The notes below the pieces were generated by a model that worked only from the letters and a program-made list of their open reading frames with translations, had not been told where the DNA came from and ran no database searches. This document shows positions 1 through 6,749 of a stretch of DNA of 8,096 nucleotides, piece after piece (position 1 is the stretch's first letter; the number at the start of each line of letters is the position of its first letter). The stretch is from Thioalkalivibrio sp. (GTDB lineage: Bacteria; Pseudomonadota; Gammaproteobacteria; Ectothiorhodospirales; Ectothiorhodospiraceae), in assembly GCA_007133115.1 (NCBI GenBank), contig SLNI01000198.1:1-8096 (forward strand). Direction: 5' to 3'. Position numbers and translations under genes: made by a program.

Positions 1-378
1 CCGCCGCGGCTCTCGCGCGCGTTGCTGGAAACACTGGCAATCATCGCCTACCGACAGCCGGTCACCCGGGCGGAGATCGAGGAAATCCGGGGGGTGGCGG
101 TCAGTACACAGATCATGCGCAACATCCTCGAGCGGGAATGGGTGCATGTGGTGGGGCACAAGGAGGTTCCTGGACGCCCCGCACTCTACGCGACCACCCG
201 GACTTTTCTGGACGACCTCGGTCTGTCCCGGCTGGACGAGCTTCCACCGCTGGATGCGTTGCGGGAACTGGTCGATCCGCCTGTCGAGCCGGAGGGCGAG
301 GCAAGCGCCTCCGGGCCCGGAGGCGCGGCGGATCTCGCCTCTTCCGACGAGGGTGCGGAGCACAGGACGCTGCAGTAA
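1..378 (+). CDS. scpB: Segregation and condensation protein B, 3' part
   Basis: ScpB binds ScpA and SMC to form the condensin-like complex that compacts and segregates the chromosome in the cytoplasm. The frame is open from the first base, so the gene starts upstream of the window. About 125 C-terminal residues are present; the family is usually around 180-220. The visible part is the second winged-helix domain. It opens with [20 protein letters not shown], followed by EIEEIRGV, a [17 protein letters not shown] segment and [16 protein letters not shown], all hallmark ScpB sequence. After the conserved domain comes a tail of about 35 residues rich in Gly, Ala, Ser and Glu, which is usual low-complexity variation. 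In many proteobacteria rluB follows scpB directly. Here a PsiE-family gene and moaB lie between them. The identification is firm; only the N terminus is unseen. Confidence 0.95.
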   Translation, partial: PPRLSRALLETLAIIAYRQPVTRAEIEEIRGVAVSTQIMRNILEREWVHVVGHKEVPGRPALYATTRTFLDDLGLSRLDELPPLDALRELVDPPVEPEGEASASGPGGAADLASSDEGAEHRTLQ

Positions 379-443
379 ACCGATGCCGCTGGTGTTCTGA
401 CTCAGGACGCCGGCGCGGCACGGGCAAAATCTGCATCCTGATC

Positions 444-449
444 TATAGT
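444..449 (+). promoter_or_regulatory. Possible -10 element upstream of the first PsiE-family gene
   Basis: TATAGT lies in the 192-base gap between scpB and the PsiE-family gene. With a 17-base spacer the -35 position (421-426, CGGGCA) matches the sigma-70 consensus at only three of six bases. It is offered because the gap is long enough to hold a promoter and this is its most AT-rich point. No terminator for scpB is seen in the gap. Confidence 0.2.
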
Positions 450-570
450 TGTCCGGAAGCCGCCGGGTTGTCCGATCCGGTGGAGGTCCGGGCATACGGC
501 CTGGGCGCGCACCGTACGACCCGTGTATCCGGGTCTCGTCATGGCCCCATGCACGGAGGATCAGCAGCGG

Positions 571-984
571 ATGTCGGAAAAGGCCTTTGAGTTGAGCAAA
601 CGGATGGGCCTGAAGATGGCCGAGACATTCAAGCTCGGCATTCTGTTCGTGGCGGGCTTCTCCATTCTCTGGGCCACCGTCATCGAGATCGGAAAATTCG
701 TCGGCTCCGGCGGCCCGGATCTCGGCGATGTGCTCATGCTTTTCCTCCTGATCGAGCTTGCGGCGATGGTCGCGATCTATTTCAAAACCAACCGCCTCTC
801 CGTCCGATTTCTCGTCTACATCGCCATCACGGCCCTGACCCGCGTACTCGTGGTCGACGTCAAGTACATGGAGAACACCAAAATCGTGGTGCTGGTGGGG
901 GCGATCTTCATCCTTACGCTGGGCGTGCTGATCCTGCGTGGCTGCGAGGTCTGGTTCGGGCAGGACGAGGAATCAAGGGAGTGA
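571..984 (+). CDS. PsiE-family small integral membrane protein (copy 1)
   Basis: This 137-residue protein has four hydrophobic segments, at about residues 20-43, 51-71, 79-96 and 104-123. Basic and acidic residues cluster in the loops and the tail is acidic (QDEESRE). The block from LFLLIELAAMVAIYFKTNRL through VRFLVYIAITALTRVLVVD has the pattern of the PsiE (phosphate-starvation-inducible E) family. Its molecular role is not known, and the PsiE name does not prove phosphate regulation here. The ATG at 571 is chosen because GGAGGA (555-560) lies 10 bases upstream. In-frame GTG at 523 and ATG at 541 would add residues unlike the family and lack a good ribosome binding site. A second PsiE-family protein lies at 2436-2876. 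The gene converges on moaB, with 11 bases between the stop codons. Family assignment rests on pattern recognition. Confidence 0.82.
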   Translation: MSEKAFELSKRMGLKMAETFKLGILFVAGFSILWATVIEIGKFVGSGGPDLGDVLMLFLLIELAAMVAIYFKTNRLSVRFLVYIAITALTRVLVVDVKYMENTKIVVLVGAIFILTLGVLILRGCEVWFGQDEESRE

Positions 985-1006
985 AGGGGAGTGGATCACT
1001 CCTTCA
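982..1006. terminator. Inverted repeat across convergent stop codons of the PsiE-family gene and moaB
   Basis: TGAAGGGGAGTG (982-993) can pair with CACTCCTTCA (997-1006) around a GAT loop, leaving two unpaired G residues. The repeat contains the end of both convergent genes. There is no T-run on either side, so it is at best a weak or Rho-assisted bidirectional terminator. It may also reflect both genes ending in the same GAG-TGA codons. Confidence 0.35.
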
Positions 1007-1508
1007 GCCGCGGCATCAGCATCGTCAGGTTGCAGGGACGGGTCCCCGCGTCGAGTTGCGCGACAATGATGCGGTTCCAGGCGGTTTCACAGGCATTGCG
1101 TGAACCCGGCAGCACGAAGATGAAGGTAGCGTTGGCGACACCGGAGAGGGCTCGGGACTGCAGGCTGGAAGTCCCGATTTCCTCGTAGGAAAGTTGTCGA
1201 AAAAGTTCCCCGAAGCCACTGATTTCCTTGTCAAGTAATGGGCTAATGGCCTCGGGTGTGCCATCCCGCCCGGTGATTCCGGTACCCCCTGTGGTGAGAA
1301 TGCAGTCGATGCCGGGATCGGCGATCCAGGCCGAGACCGTGGCCCGGATCGCGTAGAGATCGTCGCGTACCAGCTGTCGATCCGCCAGCGTGTGGCCGGC
1401 GGCGGCCAGTCGTTCGGCCAGTGTGTCCCCCGAGCGATCCTCGGCGAGGCTGCGGCTGTCGGAAACGGTCAGCACGGCAATCCGGAGCGGTGTGGTTGCG
1501 GCAGTCAT
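996..1508 (-). CDS. moaB: Molybdenum cofactor biosynthesis protein B
   Basis: MoaB/MogA-fold proteins bind molybdopterin and, in many organisms, adenylate it with ATP before molybdate insertion, in the cytoplasm. The 170 residues equal the length of E. coli MoaB and align along the whole protein. Visible features are [10 protein letters not shown] (10-19), the pterin-binding TTGGTG (72-77), D82 in [29 protein letters not shown] (98-119 region), LPGS (133-136) and [10 protein letters not shown] (151-160). RDGTPEA is closer to the MogA version of this loop than the GDQAPEA of E. coli MoaB, so an adenylyltransferase role is plausible; this is inference. The start is supported by AAGGA (complement of 1516-1520) 7 bases before the ATG. 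No other MoCo gene is in the window. The gene is divergent from rluB and breaks the usual scpB-rluB adjacency. Confidence 0.94.
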   Translation of the reverse strand: MTAATTPLRIAVLTVSDSRSLAEDRSGDTLAERLAAAGHTLADRQLVRDDLYAIRATVSAWIADPGIDCILTTGGTGITGRDGTPEAISPLLDKEISGFGELFRQLSYEEIGTSSLQSRALSGVANATFIFVLPGSRNACETAWNRIIVAQLDAGTRPCNLTMLMPRLKE

Positions 1509-1539
1509 GGAGGGGTCCTTTTGGTGTATCGTCGCGGGG

Positions 1540-1567
1540 ATGATAGACAGCCCAGGCGAGCCTTGAA
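1540..1567 (-). promoter_or_regulatory. Candidate moaB promoter in the moaB/rluB divergent spacer
   Basis: Read on the - strand, TATCAT (complement of 1540-1545) matches the -10 consensus at five of six bases. It lies 16 bases from TTCAAG (complement of 1562-1567), which matches the -35 at three of six. It would give a leader of roughly 25 bases for moaB. No comparably good rluB promoter is visible in the 59-base spacer. Confidence 0.3.
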
Positions 1568-2380
1568 ATGGCGGAGCGGTTACAGAAATACCTGGCGTCC
1601 CGTGGTTTGGGTTCGCGGCGTGAGATCGAAGCCTGGATCTCGCGTGGAGAAGTGCAGGTCAACGGCCGGGTTGCACAACTGGGTGACCAGGTGGAGCCGA
1701 CGGACGTCATTCGCGTTCGGGGCCGGCCGGTGGCCGGGGGCGAGCGTTCTCACCGCTGGCTGGCGTACCACAAGCCGGAAGGCGAAATCTGCAGTCGGTC
1801 CGATCCCGAAGGTCGACCGAGCGTCTTCGCCGCGTTGCCCCGCCTGCGCGGGCAGCGTTGGGTGTCCGTGGGGCGTCTGGATCTCAATACGTCGGGCCTG
1901 TTGTTGTTCACCACCGATGGTGCGCTCGCGCACGCGTTGATGCACCCGTCCACGGGGCTGGTCCGTGAATACGCGGTGCGCGTTCTGGGCGAGATTCCGA
2001 CAGAGGTGCAGGAGGGTCTGCTACGCAACATCGAACTGGAGGATGGTCCCGCCCATTTCGACACCCTGCGGGCCGCGGGCGGCGAAGGCGCCAACCACTG
2101 GTTTCATGTCACGGTGGGCGAGGGCCGGAACCGGCTCGTGCGGCGGCTGTGGGAAGCGGCCGGCGTGACCGTGAGCCGGCTGATCCGGGTTCGCTACGGG
2201 TCGATCGAGTTGGGTCGCGGTCTGCGCAGCGGTCGTTTTCGGGATCTGGAGCCCATGGAAGTCCGGGCATTGTATGATGCCGCGGCGCTGCGGGTTCCGG
2301 CGCCGGCGGGCACTTCGCGTCGTGGTGCCGGTTCCGGGGCGGCCCGGAAAACTCGACGGCCCGGGGCCAAGGGGCGCTAG
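1568..2380 (+). CDS. rluB: 23S rRNA pseudouridine synthase, RluB type (RsuA/RluB/E/F family)
   Basis: RluB isomerises a uridine in the peptidyl-transferase region of 23S rRNA (U2605 in E. coli). Residues 3-53 form an S4 RNA-binding domain (ERLQKYLASRGLGSRREIEAWI, then VQVNGR). The catalytic domain carries VGRLDLNTSGLLLFTTDG, with the presumed nucleophile at D105 (D110 in E. coli RluB). EGRNRLVRRLWEAAG and LIRVRYGSIEL follow. The last 25 residues are basic and low-complexity (RRGAGSGAARKTRRPGAKGR), a common RNA-binding tail in this family. At 270 residues it is close to E. coli RluB (291). The ATG at 1568 is preceded by a weak AGGCGAG. RluB is preferred over RluE/RluF by length, the basic tail and the nearby scpB. 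It likely begins a + strand transcription unit with the next two genes. Confidence 0.92.
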   Translation: MAERLQKYLASRGLGSRREIEAWISRGEVQVNGRVAQLGDQVEPTDVIRVRGRPVAGGERSHRWLAYHKPEGEICSRSDPEGRPSVFAALPRLRGQRWVSVGRLDLNTSGLLLFTTDGALAHALMHPSTGLVREYAVRVLGEIPTEVQEGLLRNIELEDGPAHFDTLRAAGGEGANHWFHVTVGEGRNRLVRRLWEAAGVTVSRLIRVRYGSIELGRGLRSGRFRDLEPMEVRALYDAAALRVPAPAGTSRRGAGSGAARKTRRPGAKGR

Positions 2381-2435
2381 AATCCACACGTAACGTTTCC
2401 GAGCAGAGGCGCTGTGAGCGGGGGAGCCACCACGG

Positions 2436-2876
2436 ATGATGAAAGCTGAAAAACTGGGTCACCGGGCGCTGCACTTCACCGAAATCGCCGTGCTCGCCGT
2501 GATTGCCGTGGCGACCGTGATTGCGATCCTGCAGGAGATCGCGTTGATGGTCGGGAACCGGGAGGTCACGCTGGCGGACCTGCTGCTGCTGTTCATTTTC
2601 CTGGAAGTCCTGGCCATGGTCGGGATCTACCTGAAATCGGGCCGCCTGCCGGTGCGTCTGCCGCTCTATATCGCCATCGTCGCCCTGGCCCGTTACATCA
2701 TCATCGACATGAAGGCGATGGATTTCTGGGAGATGCTCGCGGTTTCGCTGGGGATTCTGCTCATCACGGTGGCGATCCTGATCCTGCGCTACGGGCATAT
2801 CCGCTTTCCCTATACCGATGAGGGTGGGCCGGGGGCGGAGCCCCCAATCTCCAGGAGAGAGCATCCGGAGCCGTGA
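2436..2876 (+). CDS. PsiE-family small integral membrane protein (copy 2)
   Basis: This 146-residue protein has four hydrophobic segments at about residues 15-38, 47-67, 74-91 and 101-118. It shares with the protein at 571-984 the core pattern DLLLLFIFLEVLAMVGIY-K-RLPVRLPLYIAIVALARYIIID-K-M. The two are therefore paralogues within the PsiE family, whose biochemical function is unknown. A soluble tail of about 28 residues (TDEGGPGAEPP...) follows the last helix. GGGGAG (2421-2426) lies 9 bases before the ATG at 2436; a second ATG at 2439 cannot be excluded. The gene starts 55 bases after rluB without an obvious terminator or promoter between. Its stop overlaps the start of the next gene in a GTGA arrangement, so co-translation with the RpfE-like protein is likely. 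Confidence 0.82.
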   Translation: MMKAEKLGHRALHFTEIAVLAVIAVATVIAILQEIALMVGNREVTLADLLLLFIFLEVLAMVGIYLKSGRLPVRLPLYIAIVALARYIIIDMKAMDFWEMLAVSLGILLITVAILILRYGHIRFPYTDEGGPGAEPPISRREHPEP

Positions 2877-3790
2877 CGCGGGCGACCCAGGTACTGGTCC
2901 CCGGCCTCTGGAGATCCGGCGCGCAGGCTCCGGAGGTACCACTCCCGCGCACACTGGCGCGCATGGTGGGCCGGGCGCGTTCCGAACCGACCGTGGACAC
3001 CGGATGGGAAACCGAACTCGCGCACGCGCTGGGCTTCCGCCAGCCGACTGCGGGCGAACGCCATTGGCTGGCGGTTCCGGTGAGCCTCGCGCCCGGCTTG
3101 ACAGACCTGGTCGCCACACGGGTCGAGGATCTCGACGACGGAGAGACCGAGGCCCTTTGGGCCGCGGCTTCCCCCGAACTGGAATCGGCCGGTACGACCC
3201 ACGAGGAGCGGTTCCCGGGGCTGGACCTGCTGGTCATGGCGGGCGAGGGGCGCTGGGAAGGGGTTCCGCCCTCGGTGGGGCTGGGGCGTTCGATGCGGGC
3301 GCTGCGGCTGGACAGCCCGGTATACCGCCGCTTGCAGGTGCTGGCCAACAACCTGCAGATGGTCTGGTTCGATCATCCCGTCAACCGGGCGCGCGTCGCG
3401 GCGGGTCAGGCTCCGGTGCAAGGTCTCTGGCTCTGGTCTCCGGGTCTGCCCAGCGAGGCGCCGACCGTGCGGCACGTGGCGGGAGGTGGGCTGCTCGCGC
3501 GCTGGCTTGCGGAACAGGCGCGGGTGCTGTGGTCTGCCGACCCGCTGGCCCCGGATGCCGATTTCACCGTGCTCGACGCTTTCCTGTCACCGCGGTCGGC
3601 GGACCGGTTTGCGGGCCTGCTGGATTCCCTTTCGGACGACGTGCTGCAGAACCGGATCGACCGCGTGCGCAGGGACGCCTCGGTCGCGCTGGTGCTGCAC
3701 GACCCGGGCGTGGCGCGGCTGCGGTTGAACCGCGGGGATTGGCGCCGATTCTGGATTCGGGCGCGCGGCCTGGTCCCGGTTCGGTCCTGA
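2873..3790 (+). CDS. RpfE/COG4255-type conserved protein of unknown function
   Basis: This is a 305-residue, apparently soluble protein with no signal peptide. The N terminus LVPGL (8-12) and the block LQMVWFDHPVNRARVAAGQA (161-180) followed by GLWLWSPG (184-191) match the signature of the proteins annotated as regulatory protein RpfE, distantly grouped with 2,3-bisphosphoglycerate-independent phosphoglycerate mutase (COG4255). I see no mutase metal-binding motifs, so an enzymatic role is not supported. In Xanthomonas rpfE lies next to recJ, prfB and lysS in the rpf region, and here the gene is likewise immediately before prfB-lysS. That synteny supports the assignment; a role in quorum signalling is not implied, since no rpfF/C/G genes are visible. 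The GTG start at 2873 overlaps the preceding stop. recJ, often a neighbour, is absent between this gene and prfB. Confidence 0.75.
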   Translation: MTRATQVLVPGLWRSGAQAPEVPLPRTLARMVGRARSEPTVDTGWETELAHALGFRQPTAGERHWLAVPVSLAPGLTDLVATRVEDLDDGETEALWAAASPELESAGTTHEERFPGLDLLVMAGEGRWEGVPPSVGLGRSMRALRLDSPVYRRLQVLANNLQMVWFDHPVNRARVAAGQAPVQGLWLWSPGLPSEAPTVRHVAGGGLLARWLAEQARVLWSADPLAPDADFTVLDAFLSPRSADRFAGLLDSLSDDVLQNRIDRVRRDASVALVLHDPGVARLRLNRGDWRRFWIRARGLVPVRS

Positions 3791-3810
3791 ATCCTGTGCA
3801 CACGTGAGTT

Positions 3811-3839
3811 CTGACCCAACAGGTCTGGCTTGCTATACT
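3811..3839 (+). promoter_or_regulatory. Sigma-70 type promoter for prfB-lysS
   Basis: TATACT (3834-3839) preceded by TG at 3831-3832 forms an extended -10 element. CTGACC (3811-3816) lies 17 bases upstream and matches TTGACA at four of six bases. Initiation near 3846 would leave a leader of about 23 bases before the prfB ATG at 3869. It is the most convincing promoter in the window. Confidence 0.6.
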
Positions 3840-3868
3840 TCACGGCTTTTCCGCCCGGATCGACTGCC

Positions 3869-4964
3869 ATGGAACTGAACCCGCACTATTCGCTGATCGC
3901 CGACCTGCGAGGCCGTCTGGATGGCCTCAGGGGGTATCTTTGACTTCGCTTCCCGGGAGGAGCGGCTGGAGGAAGTCCAGCGCGAACTGGAAACGCCCAA
4001 TATCTGGAATGACCCGGAGCGCGCCCAGGCCCTAGGCAAGGAGCGGGCCCAGCTCGAGGCGGTGGTGCTGAACATCCGCAGCATCGAAGGCAAACTCGAC
4101 GACAGCCAGGAGTTGCTGGAGATGGCCGAGGCTGACGACGACGCGGACACGGTCGCCGCGGTGGTCAGCGATATCGACCAATTGAACACGGAGGTCGAGA
4201 AGCTCGAGTTCCGGCGCATGTTCTCCGGGGAGATGGATCCCGCGAATGCTTTTGTCGATGTCCAGGCGGGTTCCGGCGGCACCGAGGCTCAGGACTGGGC
4301 AGAGATTCTGCTCCGCATGTACCTGCGCTGGGGCGAGCGGCGCGGCTTCAGGACCGAGATCATCGAACTGTCGGAAGGGGAGGTCGCGGGCATCAAGAGC
4401 GCGACCGTGAAGTTCGAGGGCGAGTACGCGTTCGGCTGGTTGCGCACCGAGATCGGCGTGCATCGACTGGTCCGCAAGTCGCCGTTCGATTCCGGAAACC
4501 GCCGGCATACCTCGTTTGCGGCGGTTTTCGTCTCGCCGGAAGTGGACGATTCGTTCGAGATCGAGATCAATCCGGCCGACCTCAAGGTCGACACCTATCG
4601 CGCGAGCGGCGCCGGTGGACAGCACGTGAACCGGACCGAATCGGCGATCCGGATCACGCACATGCCTTCGGGCATTGTCGTGGCGTGCCAGAGCGACCGG
4701 TCTCAGCACAAGAACCGGGACACGGCAATGAAGCAGCTGAAGGCGAAGCTCTACGAGATGGAAATGCAGAAGCGCAATGCCGAAAAGCAGGCGGTCGAGG
4801 ATACGAAATCCGACATCGGCTGGGGCAGCCAGATTCGTTCCTACGTGCTGGATCAGTCCAGAATCAAGGATTTGAGAACTGGAGTTGAAGTGGGGAATAC
4901 GCAGGCTGTTCTGGACGGGGACCTCGACCCCTTCATCGAAGCCAGCCTGAAGAGTGGACTGTGA
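3869..4964 (+). CDS. prfB: Peptide chain release factor 2 (RF2), programmed +1 frameshift
   Basis: RF2 reads UAA and UGA stop codons and triggers peptide release on the ribosome. The gene is read as 3869-3940 joined to 3942-4964. Twenty-four codons ([24 protein letters not shown]) end at an in-frame TGA (3941-3943). Skipping T3941 gives GAC and the main frame, for 364 residues in all (E. coli RF2 has 365). The stop-recognition tripeptide SPF is at 204-206 and the catalytic GGQ at 249-251. The residue equivalent to E. coli K-12 Thr246 is Ala (A245), the usual and more active form. The helical N-terminal domain and the C-terminal [20 protein letters not shown] block are intact. The upstream ribosome binding site is weak. 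The stop overlaps the lysS start as TGATG, so the two are co-translated. An unaware gene caller would begin this CDS at the internal ATG 3921. Confidence 0.97.
3929..3944 (+). promoter_or_regulatory. prfB programmed +1 frameshift signal
   Basis: AGGGGG (3929-3934), an internal Shine-Dalgarno-like element, lies three bases (TAT) before the slippery CTT (3938-3940) and stop TGA followed by C (3941-3944). This is base-for-base the canonical bacterial prfB signal AGG-GGG-TAT-CTT-TGA-C. When RF2 is scarce, UGA is decoded slowly, the ribosome slips +1 and more RF2 is made. Confidence 0.97.
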
Positions 4965-6478
4965 TGAACCCTGAATCGCTGCCGGAAGAGGATCGCACGG
5001 TCGATGAGAACAAGCTGATCGCGCAGCGCCGGGAAAAACTGCAGGCCCTGCGGGCCGAGGGTCCGGCCTTCCCGAACGACTTCCGGCGCGACAGCCTGGC
5101 CGCCGACCTGCATGCACAGCACGACGACGCCGAACCCGAGGCACTGCAGGCGGCCGGGATCGAGGTGGTGGTGGCCGGCCGTATGCTCGCCAAGCGGGTC
5201 ATGGGCAAGGCGAGCTTTGCCAGCCTGCGTGATCTCTCCGGTGACATCCAGCTGTTCGTGCAGCGCGATTCCCTGCCGGACGGGGTGTACGCCGCGTTCA
5301 AGCAATGGGATCTGGGCGACGTGCTGGGTGCACGCGGCACACTGTTCAGGACCCGGACCGGGGAACTGACGATTCAGGTCACCGAACTGCGTCTGTTGAC
5401 CAAGAGCCTGCGCCCGCTGCCGGAGAAATTTCACGGGCTCTCGGACCAGGAGACCCGGTACCGTCAGCGCTACGTCGACCTGATCACCTCGACGGAAACC
5501 CGCGACCTGTTCCGCACGCGGACCCGGATCATCCAGTACATCCGCGACTACTTCACGACGGCCGGCTTTCTCGAGGTCGAAACCCCGATGATGCAGGCGA
5601 TTCCCGGGGGCGCCACCGCGCGGCCGTTCATCACGCATCACAACGCCCTCGACATGGACCTCTACCTGCGCATTGCGCCCGAGCTGTACCTGAAGCGGCT
5701 GGTGGTGGGTGGTTTCGAGAAGGTGTTCGAGATCAACCGGAATTTCCGCAACGAGGGGCTGTCCACCCGGCACAACCCCGAATTCACGATGCTGGAATTC
5801 TATGAGGCCTTCGTGACTCATCACGAGCTGATGGATCGAACCGAGGAATTGATCCGTGGGCTTTGCCGCGATGTGCTCGGCACCACGGAGATCGAGTACC
5901 AGGGCGAGACGTACGACTTCGGGGCGCCGTTTGCCCGGATGAGCGTGCGCGAGGCGATCCGGGCGTTCAACGACGACATCTCCGAGGCCGATCTCGACGA
6001 TGAGGAAGCGATGCGGGGGCATTGCGCGCGCCTCGAGATCCCGGTCAAGCCCGGATACGGACGGGGCAAGCTCTGGATCGAAGTCTTCGAGAAGACCGTG
6101 GAGACCCGGCTGCGCCACCCGACCTTCATCACCGGGTACCCGACCGAGGTTTCACCGCTGGCGCGGCGCAGCGATGCGGATCCCTTTGTAACGGACCGCT
6201 TCGAGTTCTTCGTCGGCGGGCGCGAGATTGCCAATGGTTTCTCGGAGCTCAACGATCCCGAGGATCAGGCCGAGCGCTTCCGGGCGCAGGTCGAGGACAA
6301 GGAAGCGGGCGATCTCGAGGCGATGCATTACGATGCCGACTACGTTCGGGCGCTGGAGTACGGCTTGCCGCCGACTGCGGGGGAGGGCATCGGGATCGAT
6401 CGGCTGGTGATGCTGCTGACCGACTCGCCGTCGATCCGCGACGTCCTGCTGTTTCCCCACCTTCGGCCCGAATCCTGA
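4964..6478 (+). CDS. lysS: Lysyl-tRNA synthetase, class II
   Basis: LysS charges tRNA-Lys with lysine using ATP in the cytoplasm. The 504 residues match the E. coli length (505), and the alignment is close end to end. After the N-terminal [14 protein letters not shown] helix comes an OB-fold anticodon-binding domain from about residue 67 ([20 protein letters not shown]). The class II catalytic core follows. Motif 1 includes [20 protein letters not shown]. Motif 2 is [11 protein letters not shown] (255-265), with [13 protein letters not shown] next. Motif 3 is GIGIDR (475-480) with DVLLFP behind it. The ATG at 4964 shares its A with the prfB stop (TGATG), consistent with translational coupling; a GTG at 4961, one codon earlier, is the alternative. 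prfB-lysS is a widely conserved pair. No residues appear missing. Confidence 0.97.
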   Translation: MNPESLPEEDRTVDENKLIAQRREKLQALRAEGPAFPNDFRRDSLAADLHAQHDDAEPEALQAAGIEVVVAGRMLAKRVMGKASFASLRDLSGDIQLFVQRDSLPDGVYAAFKQWDLGDVLGARGTLFRTRTGELTIQVTELRLLTKSLRPLPEKFHGLSDQETRYRQRYVDLITSTETRDLFRTRTRIIQYIRDYFTTAGFLEVETPMMQAIPGGATARPFITHHNALDMDLYLRIAPELYLKRLVVGGFEKVFEINRNFRNEGLSTRHNPEFTMLEFYEAFVTHHELMDRTEELIRGLCRDVLGTTEIEYQGETYDFGAPFARMSVREAIRAFNDDISEADLDDEEAMRGHCARLEIPVKPGYGRGKLWIEVFEKTVETRLRHPTFITGYPTEVSPLARRSDADPFVTDRFEFFVGGREIANGFSELNDPEDQAERFRAQVEDKEAGDLEAMHYDADYVRALEYGLPPTAGEGIGIDRLVMLLTDSPSIRDVLLFPHLRPES

Positions 6479-6488
6479 AGCGACCGGC

Positions 6489-6507
6489 CCACTCGTGTCC
6501 TGAGTGG
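6489..6507 (+). terminator. Short hairpin after lysS, doubtful terminator
   Basis: CCACTC (6489-6494) and GAGTGG (6502-6507) can form a 6-bp stem with a 7-base loop 11 bases after the lysS stop. The following sequence is TATATTGC rather than a T-run, and the right arm overlaps a candidate extended -10. It could weaken read-through from lysS, but the support is only the symmetry. Confidence 0.2.
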
Positions 6508-6513
6508 TATATT
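6505..6513 (+). promoter_or_regulatory. Candidate extended -10 promoter for the small Cys-rich gene and HAD gene
   Basis: TGGTATATT carries a TGn extension and a -10 hexamer TATATT (6508-6513) in otherwise GC-rich sequence, 33 bases before the ATG at 6546. No good -35 is visible at 16-18 bases, which extended -10 promoters can tolerate. Confidence 0.35.
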
Positions 6514-6545
6514 GCGGGTGCGCATGATTCGGGGGTGCAAGCGCG

Positions 6546-6749
6546 ATGAGCGGTTGGGGTTGTCCTCATGAAGTCCGCGGGGAGTGCCAACACGTGCTGG
6601 GCCGCAGGTGCGCGCCGGGCATGAAAGGCTGCGTGCTCGCGGGCCGTTTCCTGTTCAGCGAGCCGGAAAAGAACACCGCACGGATGCGCCGGGAGAAGGG
6701 CGGTGAGGAGCCTCGTCGGCCCGTCCGTGGACGCAGCGATCGCGACTGA
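6546..6749 (+). CDS. Small cysteine-rich protein, unrecognised
   Basis: This predicted 67-residue protein has four cysteines in the first 29 residues: C6, C14, C22 and C29, in CPHEVRGEC, then RRCAPGMKGC, spaced x7, x7 and x6. VLAGRFLFSEPEK and a very basic, Arg-rich tail follow. The spacing, with a His at 8 and Pro/Gly after cysteines, suggests a small metal-binding or redox module; this is inference, and I cannot name a family with certainty. GGGGGTG (6531-6537) lies 8 bases before the ATG, and a candidate extended -10 is at 6505-6513. Its last 47 bases overlap the start of the HAD gene in another frame, so the tail may be constrained by that overlap. Against it: short length and no family name. 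For it: signals upstream and non-random Cys placement. Confidence 0.6.
   Translation: MSGWGCPHEVRGECQHVLGRRCAPGMKGCVLAGRFLFSEPEKNTARMRREKGGEEPRRPVRGRSDRD

Noticed and set aside
523..570. Upstream GTG/ATG starts for the first PsiE-family gene
   Set aside because: They would add up to 16 residues with no family match, and the strong GGAGGA is placed for the ATG at 571.
2109..3119. 336-codon - strand open frame across rluB, the second PsiE gene and the RpfE-like gene
   Set aside because: It is a composite low-complexity Arg/Pro/Gln translation antisense to three supported genes.
2818..3807. 329-codon + strand frame alternative to the RpfE-like gene
   Set aside because: The translation is Gly/Arg/Ala-rich without motifs. 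The frame at 2873-3790 contains the HPVNRAR and LWLW signature.
3808..3822. GTTCTGACCCAAC near the prfB promoter resembles the TCTGACCCC arm of the 7474-7545 repeat
   Set aside because: Only eight bases match and there is no palindrome or partner arm; it is better explained as the -35 region.
4032..5144. 370-codon - strand frame opposite prfB
   Set aside because: It is a shadow of prfB, whose SPF and GGQ motifs fix the coding strand.
4853..6118. Long open frame (421 codons) on the - strand opposite lysS
   Set aside because: It lies antisense over an unambiguous lysS and the prfB end. Its length follows from codon bias in high-GC sequence, and the translation shows no recognisable domain.
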